A stretch of 64,000 nt of DNA from SAR86 cluster bacterium AG-422-O05 (GTDB taxonomy: Bacteria; Pseudomonadota; Gammaproteobacteria; Magnimaribacterales; D2472), in NCBI GenBank assembly GCA_003213495.1, contig QCMW01000001.1, forward strand, positions 1,109,296-1,173,295, written 5' to 3'. The notes beneath the pieces are model-generated. The model was given only the letters and a program-made list of their open reading frames with translations, made no database searches and was not told the DNA's origin. Positions within the stretch are counted from its first letter, which is position 1. Each line of letters starts with the position of its first letter. This document shows positions 1 to 8,708 of this stretch, in pieces. The translations under genes were made by a program, and so were the position numbers.

Positions 1-403
1 CTGAGGAAGTGTCAGCAACATATGCAAAAGATGCTGGTCTAGTTGCAGATCCAAAGAGCCCATTAATTAATCTACCAAGAACCAATGCAGGAAATAACAG
101 CGTTACACTCAAAAGATTTTGTTCGATAAGAAATAAAGGTGTTATAAGGGCTATTAATGAAATTGCATAACCAAGTAAGCCAAGAATAGCTATATTTCTT
201 CTGCCATATTTATCACTTGCCCTACCCCAATAGGCACTCGTTAATGCCCATGCCATAGCAGATATTGCAAAGATAGAAGATGTCTGTATTTCTGAAAGAC
301 CTAAATCTCTAGCTAATGGAGGAACTAAAACAAAAACAAAGGACTGACCAAGTCCCACTGTAAACAGGCCAAATTTTAACCACGATGATGGAGAAATATG
401 CAT
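1..403 (-). CDS. MFS transporter, N-terminal part (gene runs off the window)
   Basis: The reverse strand encodes an open frame from an ATG at 403 to the window edge, about 134 residues. It begins MHISPSSWLKFGLF and continues through hydrophobic segments. The loop between helices 2 and 3 carries YWGRASDKYGRR, the classic major facilitator motif G-x-x-(S)D-(K/R)-x-G-R-R. The next segments fit helices 3 to 5, including LGRLINGLFG. The family exports drugs or imports metabolites by proton antiport or symport; the substrate cannot be told from this part. Its ATG overlaps the trpS stop by one base (TAATG), so it is probably translated after trpS on the same transcript. The C-terminal two thirds lie outside the window. 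Confidence 0.85.
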   Translation of the reverse strand, partial: MHISPSSWLKFGLFTVGLGQSFVFVLVPPLARDLGLSEIQTSSIFAISAMAWALTSAYWGRASDKYGRRNIAILGLLGYAISLIALITPLFLIEQNLLSVTLLFPALVLGRLINGLFGSATRPASFAYVADTSS

Positions 404-1395
404 TAAGAAATTTTGGTTAATCCAATAACTTCTTTAACTTTTTCAATTTTTTCTTGAGCCAAAGTCCTTGCTTTTTTAGCACCTTCACCTAAAACATCAT
501 TTAAATAATCTTGATCATTAATTAGATCTTCATACTTAGATCTTATAGGCAAAAGTTCAGCATTTATAATATTAAAAAGTATATCTTTTGCATCTCCCCA
601 TGAAATACCTTCTTCATATGCATTTTTAAATTCATTTATTTCATCTGCGTTTGCAAAATATTTATATAGTTCAAATAATGTGCAGTCATTAGGATTCTTA
701 GGTTCACCAGGTTCTAAAGAGTTAGTAACAATTTTCATAATTGATTTCTTAAGTTTTTTATCACTTCCTAATAAAGGTATTACATTGTTATAAGATTTAC
801 TCATTTTTCTTCCATCAAGACCGGGCACAACCTTTTCATCATTGTCTATAATCGGTTCGGGAAGAGTAAATAATGGTTTATATAAATGATTAAATCTAGC
901 AGCTATGTCTCTTGTCATTTCAAGATGTTGCATTTGATCAGAACCTACTGGCACATGTGTTGAATCAAACATAAGTATGTCAGCAGCCATTAAAACAGGA
1001 TATGAGAATAATCCCATTGTTATACCCTTATCCGGATCATTATCATTTAAAGCTGTAGCTGCTTTATATGCATGAGCTCTATTCATTAACCCTTTTGCTG
1101 TCACACAATTAAGTATCCAAGTTAATTCCATAATTTCAGGTACGTCGGACTGTCTATAAAAACAAGTTTTTTTTGGATCTAATCCACACGAAAGCCAAGC
1201 TAAAGCAATATCTTTGACAGATTCTTTTATTGATAATGAATCTTGGTTCTTAATTATCGAATGATAGTCTGCTAAAAAGAAGAAAGATTCATCATTGTTG
1301 GACGACAACTCTACCGCAGGTCTTATTGCACCAATATAGTTTCCTATGTGTGGAGTCCCCGTTGTGGTAATTCCTGTTAGAATACGCTTTTTCAT
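403..1395 (-). CDS. trpS: Tryptophanyl-tRNA synthetase
   Basis: This cytoplasmic class I aminoacyl-tRNA synthetase charges tRNA-Trp. At 330 residues it has the usual bacterial TrpRS length. The HIGH-like motif is PHIGNY near residues 15-20 and the KMSKS loop is GRKMSKSYNN near residue 197. The conserved GSDQMQHLEMTRDIA stretch is present. The ATG at 1395 faces the divergent DUF349 gene across about 33 bases, so both promoters must sit in that gap. Downstream it is coupled to an MFS gene by a one-base overlap. Confidence 0.97.
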   Translation of the reverse strand: MKKRILTGITTTGTPHIGNYIGAIRPAVELSSNNDESFFFLADYHSIIKNQDSLSIKESVKDIALAWLSCGLDPKKTCFYRQSDVPEIMELTWILNCVTAKGLMNRAHAYKAATALNDNDPDKGITMGLFSYPVLMAADILMFDSTHVPVGSDQMQHLEMTRDIAARFNHLYKPLFTLPEPIIDNDEKVVPGLDGRKMSKSYNNVIPLLGSDKKLKKSIMKIVTNSLEPGEPKNPNDCTLFELYKYFANADEINEFKNAYEEGISWGDAKDILFNIINAELLPIRSKYEDLINDQDYLNDVLGEGAKKARTLAQEKIEKVKEVIGLTKIS

Positions 1396-1428
1396 GAAGT
1401 ATAATTATAAACTTCATAAGAGAATATT

Positions 1429-2853
1429 GTGGAAACTAGTCAACATTTATTTAAAGAGTTAGAAAATGCTGAGAAGCTTTTTTCAGATGGTTCTATTAAA
1501 AATGCACAAAAGATTGTAAGAAATGTAATTAAACAATCAAAATCTTTAACAAAAATACCAAATAAACTTAGACATAAAATCAACGCTGCCCTAAACAAGT
1601 CAAAATATTTTGATGAAATTTCATCCTTTGCAACTAATCCCAAAAGAGAAAATTTAATTACTAAAATTAATGCTTTAGCAAAGAACCCTAACAAAGATCC
1701 AAAAAAACATGCCCATGAAATTCATGACATTCAAGCTCAATGGCAATTGTTAGATTTATCAAGTAAGCCAGCATCTAAATCACAATGGTTAAAGTTTAAT
1801 GAGCTTACCAACAAAGCATGGGAGCCTTGCAAAGAATATTTTGATGAAATCAAACAAATTAAAATTAATAATGCTGAGCAACGTAAAGTTATTATTGACG
1901 AAATAATAATTTTTATTGAATCAAATAAAAAAAATTGGCCTGACGCAAGAAAACTTATTACATATCTTCAAAAAACTTTTCAAAAGTGGCAACAGTATGC
2001 TCCAGTCCAAAATGAAGATCTTGATAAGTTAAAAAATATGTACTTTGAAGCTAAAAAGCCAATAAATGAAGAAATTAAAAAACAAGAAGAAATAAATAAA
2101 GAACTTAAAAACTCTTTGATACAAAAAGTAAAAGAAATTCAACACGAAGATAATGAATCGTGTATTCAAGAGTTTATAAAATTAAAAGATCAATGGTCCA
2201 AAATTGGTCCTGCAGGTAGAAAAGAAGAAAAAAAATTGTGGAATCTATTCAATAAAAGTGCTGATAGATTTTTTGCTGAAAAGAAAGATAAAATAAAAAA
2301 CGAAATTATTGTTATCAAAGACCTCAATTCAAAACTGAAAAAAGAAGGAATATCTATATCTGAAATAAATGAGTCATTAAAAGAAATTATTCATGCTAAA
2401 AATTCAAATGAATATAAAAAATTACAAAGTGATATTAAAAAAGAGCTCAATAAAGTCAAACTATTAAATAAAGAAAGTAAAATTAAATCTTATATTGATT
2501 TATATAATATTTTGAATAAAAAGATTGATATCAACCATGCGCCAAATATATTTTTAGATTCAATAAATAATTCATTTAATAATAATGAATCAGATTTAAA
2601 AGAATTAAATTATGTATGTATAAAGCTTGAAGTCAAAGCAGGCATTAAATCACTTAAAAAAGATCAAGAAATACGAAATCAAATCCAACTAGAATTATTA
2701 AGTAATAAATTTAATAAAAGTGATAAATCAAATTTAGACGATGTAGATTCATTGATAATTCATTTTATAAAAAATTTCTCAACTAATGATGCTAAAAAAT
2801 CACATAATGATTTATGGAAAAGAATCAGTAAGTGTATTGAAGTCTTGCTTTGA
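1429..2853 (+). CDS. DUF349 domain protein
   Basis: A 474-residue Lys- and Glu-rich, largely helical protein without signal peptide or membrane segment. At least two DUF349-like repeats can be read, each with an aromatic core: DIQAQWQLLD near residue 100 and KLKDQWSKIGPAGRKEEKKL near residue 260. A weaker repeat, KWQQYAPVQNEDLDKL, lies between them. DUF349 proteins are cytoplasmic and poorly characterised; I assign no reaction. The start is GTG at 1429, the only plausible start near the beginning because the next in-frame ATG is about 200 codons in. It is divergent from trpS and convergent with the GPH transporter, with an 11-base gap. Confidence 0.8.
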   Translation: METSQHLFKELENAEKLFSDGSIKNAQKIVRNVIKQSKSLTKIPNKLRHKINAALNKSKYFDEISSFATNPKRENLITKINALAKNPNKDPKKHAHEIHDIQAQWQLLDLSSKPASKSQWLKFNELTNKAWEPCKEYFDEIKQIKINNAEQRKVIIDEIIIFIESNKKNWPDARKLITYLQKTFQKWQQYAPVQNEDLDKLKNMYFEAKKPINEEIKKQEEINKELKNSLIQKVKEIQHEDNESCIQEFIKLKDQWSKIGPAGRKEEKKLWNLFNKSADRFFAEKKDKIKNEIIVIKDLNSKLKKEGISISEINESLKEIIHAKNSNEYKKLQSDIKKELNKVKLLNKESKIKSYIDLYNILNKKIDINHAPNIFLDSINNSFNNNESDLKELNYVCIKLEVKAGIKSLKKDQEIRNQIQLELLSNKFNKSDKSNLDDVDSLIIHFIKNFSTNDAKKSHNDLWKRISKCIEVLL

Positions 2854-2864
2854 TAAATATTTTC

Positions 2865-4292
2865 TTACCACCTACTAGGATGATTTTGTGGCTTTAATTC
2901 TTCATCACTATATAAAAATGTTACTATTTCCTGATGTCTTTTTGCTGACAAGGTGTAGTTATAGAAAATTATAATTGGAACTATCATTAAAATGGTAGTC
3001 ATTGGTCCCTGAACAAAGGCTAATGAATAGGCTTGTTCTGCTGTATGATTTGCTCTGTCAAAATTAATAAAATTTAATACTAATCCAGCAAAAAATGATC
3101 CTAGACCTGCATTCAATTTCTGCATGAATCCAACAGCTGCAAATAAAATACCTTCTTGTCTTTTTCCGCTTTGAAGCTCAACTTCATCTGCAATGTCGCC
3201 GATCATAGAATCACGGACCATTATCCCAACAATATTAAATGTGATAAGAAATAATAAAAATGAGCTTATAAAAAAAACTAGCTCCATAGATCCTTTTTCT
3301 GGAGTAAGTCCTAAGTTATACATTATGAATGCCATTGGGGATAATAATCCAACCGCACCTATACATACTAAGACAATGATCCTTTTATCATAACGATTAA
3401 CCATTATGGGCGTTAAATAAAATGCAAATAGAGTTGCAACTAAATAGATTGGTAGAAAATATTTGATTTGATTAGCTTCAAACTCCCAAAAATATGTATT
3501 TACAAATAATGTTAACGTATTTGCTAGCCCCCACGATAATGACAGAAACAAATTTCCAAAGAAAAATATCAAGAAAGATTTATTTCCTAATGCTATTTTA
3601 AGCTCTGTAAAAATTGCCGTTAATGTTATTGATCCAGACCACTTTGATAATGAATCTATTTCATTTTTAGTTGATAAAGATGAATACAAGACACTAAAAA
3701 TCATTATTAATGCGCCAGTAACAGCAAACGGAAACCATGCATCTGGATTTAATTGTCCTTGTGGAAATTCATTTGTTGATGCAAAAAATACTCCATAACC
3801 TAAAAAAGCATTGCTCAGCCCTGCTACCCAAGCAAACATCTCCCTCCATGACATTAACAAAGTTCTTTCTTTGTAATTTTTAGTAATCTCACCACCAAAT
3901 GCCCTGTGAGGTATATCAAAAAGTGTCATACCTATTCTTGTTAAAATGGTGAAAATGGTCATCCAAAGAAATAAGTCTGATTGAGACATATCCCAGTCTT
4001 GTCTTGGGGCAAAGAGAAATACATACCCGAGAGACATCGGAATAAAAGAAATAAACATATATGGATGACGTCTTCCAAATGAGGTGTTTGTTCTATCAGA
4101 TATTGTTCCCATTAAAGGATCTGTAAAGGCATCAACACATAGAGCAATAAATATTGCTGTGCCAGCCAAACCTGGATTGAGGCCAATTATATTGCTATAG
4201 AAAAATAATAAGAAAAATGTAAAGGTATCAGTCTTGATACCATTTGGTATAGAACCAACTGAATAGTTGATTTTAAATTTATTTGTAAGCAT
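2865..4292 (-). CDS. GPH-family (MelB-like) sugar/cation symporter, MFS
   Basis: An inner-membrane transporter of 475 residues with about 12 hydrophobic segments. The N-terminal half has features of the glycoside-pentoside-hexuronide:cation symporter family: DAFTDPLMGTISDRTNTSFG around residues 54-73 and RRHPYM after it. GPH members usually import sugars with Na+ or H+, but marine members next to lipases are often of unknown substrate. Its ATG overlaps the stop of the upstream alpha/beta hydrolase by one base (TAATG). It is the last gene of the operon that begins with the thioesterase at 7361, so its substrate is probably a product of those hydrolases (inference). Confidence 0.88.
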   Translation of the reverse strand: MLTNKFKINYSVGSIPNGIKTDTFTFFLLFFYSNIIGLNPGLAGTAIFIALCVDAFTDPLMGTISDRTNTSFGRRHPYMFISFIPMSLGYVFLFAPRQDWDMSQSDLFLWMTIFTILTRIGMTLFDIPHRAFGGEITKNYKERTLLMSWREMFAWVAGLSNAFLGYGVFFASTNEFPQGQLNPDAWFPFAVTGALIMIFSVLYSSLSTKNEIDSLSKWSGSITLTAIFTELKIALGNKSFLIFFFGNLFLSLSWGLANTLTLFVNTYFWEFEANQIKYFLPIYLVATLFAFYLTPIMVNRYDKRIIVLVCIGAVGLLSPMAFIMYNLGLTPEKGSMELVFFISSFLLFLITFNIVGIMVRDSMIGDIADEVELQSGKRQEGILFAAVGFMQKLNAGLGSFFAGLVLNFINFDRANHTAEQAYSLAFVQGPMTTILMIVPIIIFYNYTLSAKRHQEIVTFLYSDEELKPQNHPSRW

Positions 4293-5296
4293 TATTTATT
4301 TGTTTTTAAATGTTCTAAAAGATCTTCTTTGAATTGATCAAAAACAGGAGGTTCTATTAAATGACGCATGTCATCAATGATTATCATTTTACTAGTTTTT
4401 ATAAGCTTGTTTAATCTATAAGCATTTTTTACTTTAATGAGTGGATCCTCCAACCCATGAATAATAAGAGTAGGTGCTGAAATAGACTTTACTTTATCAA
4501 TTCTATTTTGAGAACCTAAAATTGCATTAAGTTGTCTTCCAAATCCAGTATCATCATTACCACCTCTTTCGATCGATGTTGATACATTTTTATAAAATTC
4601 CTCAGTATTTAAATCTATGCCTTGATATCCAATTTCTGTAAAAATTTTTCTACTTCTTGTCACTCTTTCGTCAATTGTTGAATTTGGATTTTTTGTCCTA
4701 TCCATTAATAGCTTTCTTACTTTCCTTGTTGGTCCATTAAATGGTGAGGGTGTTGAAGCAGTTGATGAAATTAGTGTAAATGTCTTAGTTCTCTCAGGGT
4801 ATGATGAGACCATAATTTGAGCTATCATTCCGCCCATAGATACTCCTAAAATGTGAGCCTCAGAAATATTTAATTTATCTAAAACTGAAATTCCATCAAT
4901 AGCCATATCATCAAGTGTGTAATCTGCCTTAATTGGTAATCTTAGATAATATCTTATGTAATTCCTAACTATTGTGTTATTGCGTTTTTCATCGTAAAAA
5001 GAATCACTCGGTATCCGTGAAGATAAACCTGTATCTCTGTTGTCATAGACAATAGGTCTAAAATTATTCTCAAGCAAGAAATCTATAATATGCTCAGGCC
5101 AATTAATTAACTGCCCGCCAATGCCTTGCACCAATAAAATAGGTTCACCATCTTTAGGTCCATAATCGCGATAATAAATTTCAAGATCGCCACTGAGAGC
5201 AATACCTTCTTCGTAAGAGAACAGTTTTGAATTTGTAAACATAATCAATAATACAAAAATAGTTTTATAAAAACGCATCGATTCTATCTTTAACAT
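4292..5296 (-). CDS. Exported alpha/beta hydrolase
   Basis: An alpha/beta-hydrolase of 334 residues with an N-terminal hydrophobic segment (about residues 10-27), consistent with a signal peptide or anchor. The nucleophile elbow is GVSMGG with Ser153; the acid comes from the HGLEDPLIK region and the catalytic His from DDMRHLIEPP. The NRDTGLSS stretch resembles the haloperoxidase/esterase group. Two starts are possible: ATG at 5296, with AAGG four bases upstream, or ATG at 5278, giving a shorter n-region. The gene overlaps the DUF3089 gene upstream and is coupled to the GPH transporter downstream. Substrate unknown; probably an ester. Confidence 0.85.
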   Translation of the reverse strand: MLKIESMRFYKTIFVLLIMFTNSKLFSYEEGIALSGDLEIYYRDYGPKDGEPILLVQGIGGQLINWPEHIIDFLLENNFRPIVYDNRDTGLSSRIPSDSFYDEKRNNTIVRNYIRYYLRLPIKADYTLDDMAIDGISVLDKLNISEAHILGVSMGGMIAQIMVSSYPERTKTFTLISSTASTPSPFNGPTRKVRKLLMDRTKNPNSTIDERVTRSRKIFTEIGYQGIDLNTEEFYKNVSTSIERGGNDDTGFGRQLNAILGSQNRIDKVKSISAPTLIIHGLEDPLIKVKNAYRLNKLIKTSKMIIIDDMRHLIEPPVFDQFKEDLLEHLKTNK

Positions 5297-6356
5297 TTTG
5301 CCTTAATGTGCCCCAAAATAACATCACATCAAATGAATGAAGATCTCCGTTAAAAAATTTCATTTTTTCGATATTTTTTATTAAAGGTCCTTTAGCCTCA
5401 ATAAGACCTGAATTAGCATTTAAAGATGTGCTAAATCCCTGAAGTCTTGTTAGTCCAATAGATTTTTTTGCACCAGTATGCTCTTTTCTTAGCCTATCTG
5501 TAAAGTCATAATTTTGAGCTTTATTGATTATTGATATGTTTGATTTGTCTTCATGCCATGATGAATCTCTTGTCCATGAAAAAGGATTTATTGATATTAC
5601 TTTTTGACTCATCAATTCAATACTCCAACCATCTGGTTTCCAAAATAAAGTTTTTTCTCTATTTCTTTTAAAACCCTCAACTACTGTAGACCATGAAATA
5701 ATACAATTTGTATCATTATATGTTTCTGATATTTTTATATTCGGAAATAAATCATCATAATACTTTTCCGGAATCATATATCCAATTACATATGCACAAA
5801 TAAATCTTTCTTGTACCTTTGTGTTGTTTATCTTTCGATTAAGCAACCTTTGAGCTAAAAGAGCTCCTTGACTATGAGCAGCAATTATAAAAGGTCTATT
5901 CTGATTGAGCTCTTCAATAAAATAATCAAAGGCTGTTTCAATATCTTTATACGCTAAATCAAGAGCCTTTCTACCATTTTTATCTTTATCAAAAAATGAA
6001 TAATAGGTAGCTTGTCTATATTCAGGAGCATAAATATTACATGCTCCATTGAAAGCAGAAGCCTGATTACCTAACATTATTTCGGTGCGTTCAAATGCTG
6101 ATTTGTTTTTATCCATATTTGAATTCCAAGTTTTTTCATAATACCCAGTAGGATGAACATAAAAAACATCCACATCATTTTCCTTACTAACAGCAAAAGA
6201 TGCATCTGGTAAATAAAATTGTTGACCATCGATATTGGGTGTTGCCGCCCAAAATTTTAGATCTGAATAATCTGGAGCTTGTGGAGTTTCAATGTTATTA
6301 AAATCAGATTCAGGTTTTATAAGTTCTAAGAACTCAGAAAAATAGTTTTCTGACAT
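5265..6356 (-). CDS. DUF3089 alpha/beta-hydrolase-like protein
   Basis: A 363-residue protein of the DUF3089 family, an alpha/beta-hydrolase relative. The family hallmark VFYVHPTGYY lies at about residues 64-73. The nucleophile motif AAHSQGALLAQRL places Ser162 at the elbow. The C-terminal DLHSFDVMLFWG supplies a plausible catalytic His. There is no clear signal peptide. It starts directly after the stop of the HD-domain gene and overlaps the following hydrolase by up to 32 bases, so it is tightly operonic. Family members are predicted lipases or esterases; no substrate is established. Confidence 0.85.
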   Translation of the reverse strand: MSENYFSEFLELIKPESDFNNIETPQAPDYSDLKFWAATPNIDGQQFYLPDASFAVSKENDVDVFYVHPTGYYEKTWNSNMDKNKSAFERTEIMLGNQASAFNGACNIYAPEYRQATYYSFFDKDKNGRKALDLAYKDIETAFDYFIEELNQNRPFIIAAHSQGALLAQRLLNRKINNTKVQERFICAYVIGYMIPEKYYDDLFPNIKISETYNDTNCIISWSTVVEGFKRNREKTLFWKPDGWSIELMSQKVISINPFSWTRDSSWHEDKSNISIINKAQNYDFTDRLRKEHTGAKKSIGLTRLQGFSTSLNANSGLIEAKGPLIKNIEKMKFFNGDLHSFDVMLFWGTLRQNVKDRIDAFL

Positions 6357-6929
6357 TTAGGACTGTAAGTAAATGGACCGTTTTGGTTTTTTAAATAGCT
6401 CTTTAACCATTGGTAAGAAGAACTCAAGATCAAGAGTGTCATAGTCTGGATCAAAACTATTCTGATCATATTTTTCACAGAATTCTCGACAACTTTCATA
6501 ATAAGGATTGTCTATAAAGTTATCCCGCATATTTTTATCAAGACCTAAGAATTCAAAAAAGTAATAGCCCTGAAAAATACCATGATGTTTGACAATCCAA
6601 TAATTTTCTTCGGAAACAAATGGCTTCAAAATTGTTGCTGCAAATTCAGCATGGTTTGCTGGTGCTAAATTATCACCAATGTCATGTATCAAGGCACAAA
6701 CAACATATTCATCATCTTTGCCATCTCTATATGCTCTTGTTGCTGTTTGTAATGAATGAGTCAAACGATCAACTTGAAAACCGCCATAGTCATTTTGAAG
6801 CATTTTTAAATGAGCAATAACCTTATCAGCTAGATGATCATAATCTTTAGCATTACTTGCAGCTATGATGGAGTAATCGTCAGCATCTCCATCTTTCATT
6901 TGCGTGAATTTTGCTCTTCGTTCAGCCAT
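6357..6929 (-). CDS. HD-domain protein, PhnZ-like (COG4341 type)
   Basis: A 190-residue cytoplasmic HD-superfamily protein. Candidate metal ligands are His58 (THSLQTA), His82-Asp83 (LIHDIGD), His93 and His115/116 (VKHHGIFQGYYFF). The signature resembles the COG4341 group, which is annotated as HD phosphohydrolase but includes PhnZ, a mixed-valence diiron oxygenase that cleaves a C-P bond. It could therefore be an oxygenase and not a phosphatase; sequence alone does not decide. It is the second gene of the operon, 21 bases after the thioesterase, and its stop abuts the DUF3089 start codon. Confidence 0.8.
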   Translation of the reverse strand: MAERRAKFTQMKDGDADDYSIIAASNAKDYDHLADKVIAHLKMLQNDYGGFQVDRLTHSLQTATRAYRDGKDDEYVVCALIHDIGDNLAPANHAEFAATILKPFVSEENYWIVKHHGIFQGYYFFEFLGLDKNMRDNFIDNPYYESCREFCEKYDQNSFDPDYDTLDLEFFLPMVKELFKKPKRSIYLQS

Positions 6930-6950
6930 AGAAAAATTATAGCTTAAAAT

Positions 6951-7361
6951 TTATAAAACGATAATCTTATTTGTAGCTGATGCAACTGCTATAAGTTTGT
7001 TATCTTGATAAAGTTCTCCGGTAGTAAAGACAACTGATTTACCCTTTCTTACAATTTTTCCAGTAGCTTTAACTAATATATTTGGAACACATGGCTTTAA
7101 GAATTTAACATCTAAATCAAGAGTTAGAGGTAATTCTTTACCTTTTGATAAATAAATTAAAAATTGAGACATAGCTGAATCAACCATTCCCGAAACAAAA
7201 CCACCCTGCACAACTGTTCCGTTTGAATGTGTTAAATCCTCTGATGGTAAATACTCAACAACCCATTCGTCAGTATGTTCATCGTGATAACAGTTTTGAT
7301 AACCTAAAATTCCAAGAAACTTTGGTACTTCGTTAAAAATTTTAGAAAGATTATCACTCAT
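6951..7361 (-). CDS. PaaI-type hotdog-fold thioesterase
   Basis: A 136-residue single hotdog domain. The motif VVQGGFVSGMVDSAMSQFL has the form of the PaaI/YbgC-type helix, with Asp as the likely catalytic acid. Members hydrolyse acyl- or aroyl-CoA thioesters in the cytoplasm. The open frame extends upstream to 7427, but those codons translate tRNA-Ser, so I use the ATG at 7361 (MSDNLSKIFNEV), nine bases from the tRNA 3' end. It heads the operon thioesterase, HD protein, DUF3089, hydrolase, GPH transporter. The message may be released by processing of a tRNA-mRNA transcript. Confidence 0.85.
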   Translation of the reverse strand: MSDNLSKIFNEVPKFLGILGYQNCYHDEHTDEWVVEYLPSEDLTHSNGTVVQGGFVSGMVDSAMSQFLIYLSKGKELPLTLDLDVKFLKPCVPNILVKATGKIVRKGKSVVFTTGELYQDNKLIAVASATNKIIVL

Positions 7362-7370
7362 ATTATTAAA

Positions 7371-7462
7371 TGGCGGAGGGAGTGGGATTCGAACCCACGG
7401 TGCCGATGAAGGCACGACGGTTTTCAAGACCGCTACAATAAACCAGACTCTGCCATCCCTCC
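7371..7462 (-). tRNA. tRNA-Ser (anticodon UGA)
   Basis: The reverse strand reads GGAGGGATGGCAGAGTCTGG at the 5' end and ends GGTTCGAATCCCACTCCCTC then CGCCA, with CCA encoded. The acceptor stem GGAGGGA pairs with TCCCTCC, and the T-arm is canonical. The anticodon loop CTTGAAA gives anticodon UGA, reading UCN serine codons. There is a long class II variable arm (GTGCCTTCATCGGCAC). Length of 92 nt fits tRNA-Ser. It lies directly upstream of the thioesterase gene on the same strand. Confidence 0.97.
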
Positions 7463-7497
7463 TATTGCAATTCAGGTATTTTAATTAGTTTCAAGCT

Positions 7498-8289
7498 TTA
7501 ATCAATTGGTTTCTTAAAAAGCAAAGTCATTCTATCGCTTTCTCCAATTTCTAAGTACTTTTCGGTATCTTTATCTTTTAGACTAAGTGAGGGTGGTAAG
7601 GTCCAGACACCTCTTTCATAGTTTTTAAGATCTTTTGGGTTTGCATTGATTTCAGATTTATCTACAAGTACAAAACCATGCTTTTCTGCAATGGCAATAG
7701 CATAACTTTCAGTAACGTAGCCACTTTTCTTCATTACATCAAGTGATGTATTAGGATTAGCTCTATGTTCCACAACGCCAAAAATACCACCTGGTTTCAG
7801 TGCTTTGTAGCTATTTTTAAAAATTGTATCCATTTGAGGCCCAATCCAATTATGTAGATTTCTAAAAGTTACAACAGCATCAACGGAGTTTGGTGATGCC
7901 AAATTAGAACTTAAATCAACAATAGATACATTGTTATACATACTTGAACTCTGCATTTTTTTTTCAAAGTTTGCTCTACCTCTTTTGAAGTATTCTCTAT
8001 CAGAGTTTGAATCAAAATGAGCTGCAATAAGATTGCCTGGTTCATGTAAATAATTAGCAAAAATTTCTGTATACCAGCCTCCTCCAGGAGAAAGCTCAAC
8101 TACCGTCATGTTTGATTCAATTCCAAAAAAGGTAATAGTTTCATAAGGATTTCTATATTTATCTCTTAATATGTTCTTTGGAGTTCTGTCATCGCTGTTA
8201 ATTGCACCTTTGAGATCATGTGCGAAGCTATTAAATGATAACAAGGATAAAGAAGTGAGTATTGGTATAAGTAAATTTATTTTTTTCAT
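7498..8289 (-). CDS. Exported class I SAM-dependent methyltransferase (COG4798 type)
   Basis: A 263-residue protein with a clear signal peptide (MKKINLLIPILTSLSLLSFN, cut after SFA near residue 23). The mature part opens GAINSDDRTPKNILRDKYRN, typical of the predicted methyltransferase group COG4798. Motif I is VVELSPGGGWYTEIF near residue 65, followed by VDAVVTFRNLHNW and a PGG turn in LKPGGIFGVVEH. The family is widespread in proteobacteria and usually carries a leader, which is puzzling because SAM is a cytoplasmic cofactor. The substrate is unknown. It is transcribed alone, divergent from the gene at 8373. Confidence 0.85.
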   Translation of the reverse strand: MKKINLLIPILTSLSLLSFNSFAHDLKGAINSDDRTPKNILRDKYRNPYETITFFGIESNMTVVELSPGGGWYTEIFANYLHEPGNLIAAHFDSNSDREYFKRGRANFEKKMQSSSMYNNVSIVDLSSNLASPNSVDAVVTFRNLHNWIGPQMDTIFKNSYKALKPGGIFGVVEHRANPNTSLDVMKKSGYVTESYAIAIAEKHGFVLVDKSEINANPKDLKNYERGVWTLPPSLSLKDKDTEKYLEIGESDRMTLLFKKPID

Positions 8290-8372
8290 TTTATTATTTT
8301 AAAATATTTTTTAATAATTATCCTATAGTATTTTATCTTGTCTAATAACTGCAGTTAACTTAAAATTTTTTT

Positions 8373-8708
8373 ATGGTTTCATATGATAGAGATTCAAATC
8401 CGTACCTAAAATTAAATTTTTGGGAATTTTTAGCTCTTTCAACAGTTATGTTACTTTTTTTTCCATGGTCCATCCTTGTCTGTCTTGCACTCTATGGAAT
8501 TGATGAGACCAAATTAATAGTCCTTGCTGTTATTGAGGATTTTGCAAAGACACTTTTAATGGTGATTGCTGTGGTGGCAACTATAATTATAACAATCATA
8601 GTTTTAGTAGTTATGTGGTTTAAATCTCCAGACGATACAGTTGATACAAATACCAGATTTGGCTCTAATATTACCATGCATATAAATGAAGTTAATCAAA
8701 GCAGATAA
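8373..8708 (+). CDS. Small two-helix membrane protein, unknown function
   Basis: A 111-residue protein I do not recognise. Two long hydrophobic stretches are visible, about residues 18-40 (FLALSTVMLLFFPWSILVCL) and 58-83. A polar tail of about 28 residues follows (KSPDDTVDTNTRFGSNITMH). No signal peptide and no catalytic motif. The ATG at 8373 lacks a Shine-Dalgarno sequence. Its 3' end overlaps the MBL-fold gene by 23 bases in another frame, so the two are probably one transcript. Confidence 0.6.
   Translation: MVSYDRDSNPYLKLNFWEFLALSTVMLLFFPWSILVCLALYGIDETKLIVLAVIEDFAKTLLMVIAVVATIIITIIVLVVMWFKSPDDTVDTNTRFGSNITMHINEVNQSR

Noticed and set aside
7362..7427. Upstream extension of the thioesterase frame
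   Set aside because: These codons are the antisense-free translation of the tRNA-Ser 3' part and its spacer; the tRNA is certain, so the ATG at 7361 is the start.
8385..8404. GATTCAAATCC stretch resembling a tRNA T-loop
   Set aside because: No acceptor, D or anticodon stems can be built around it; it is the start of the small membrane protein gene.
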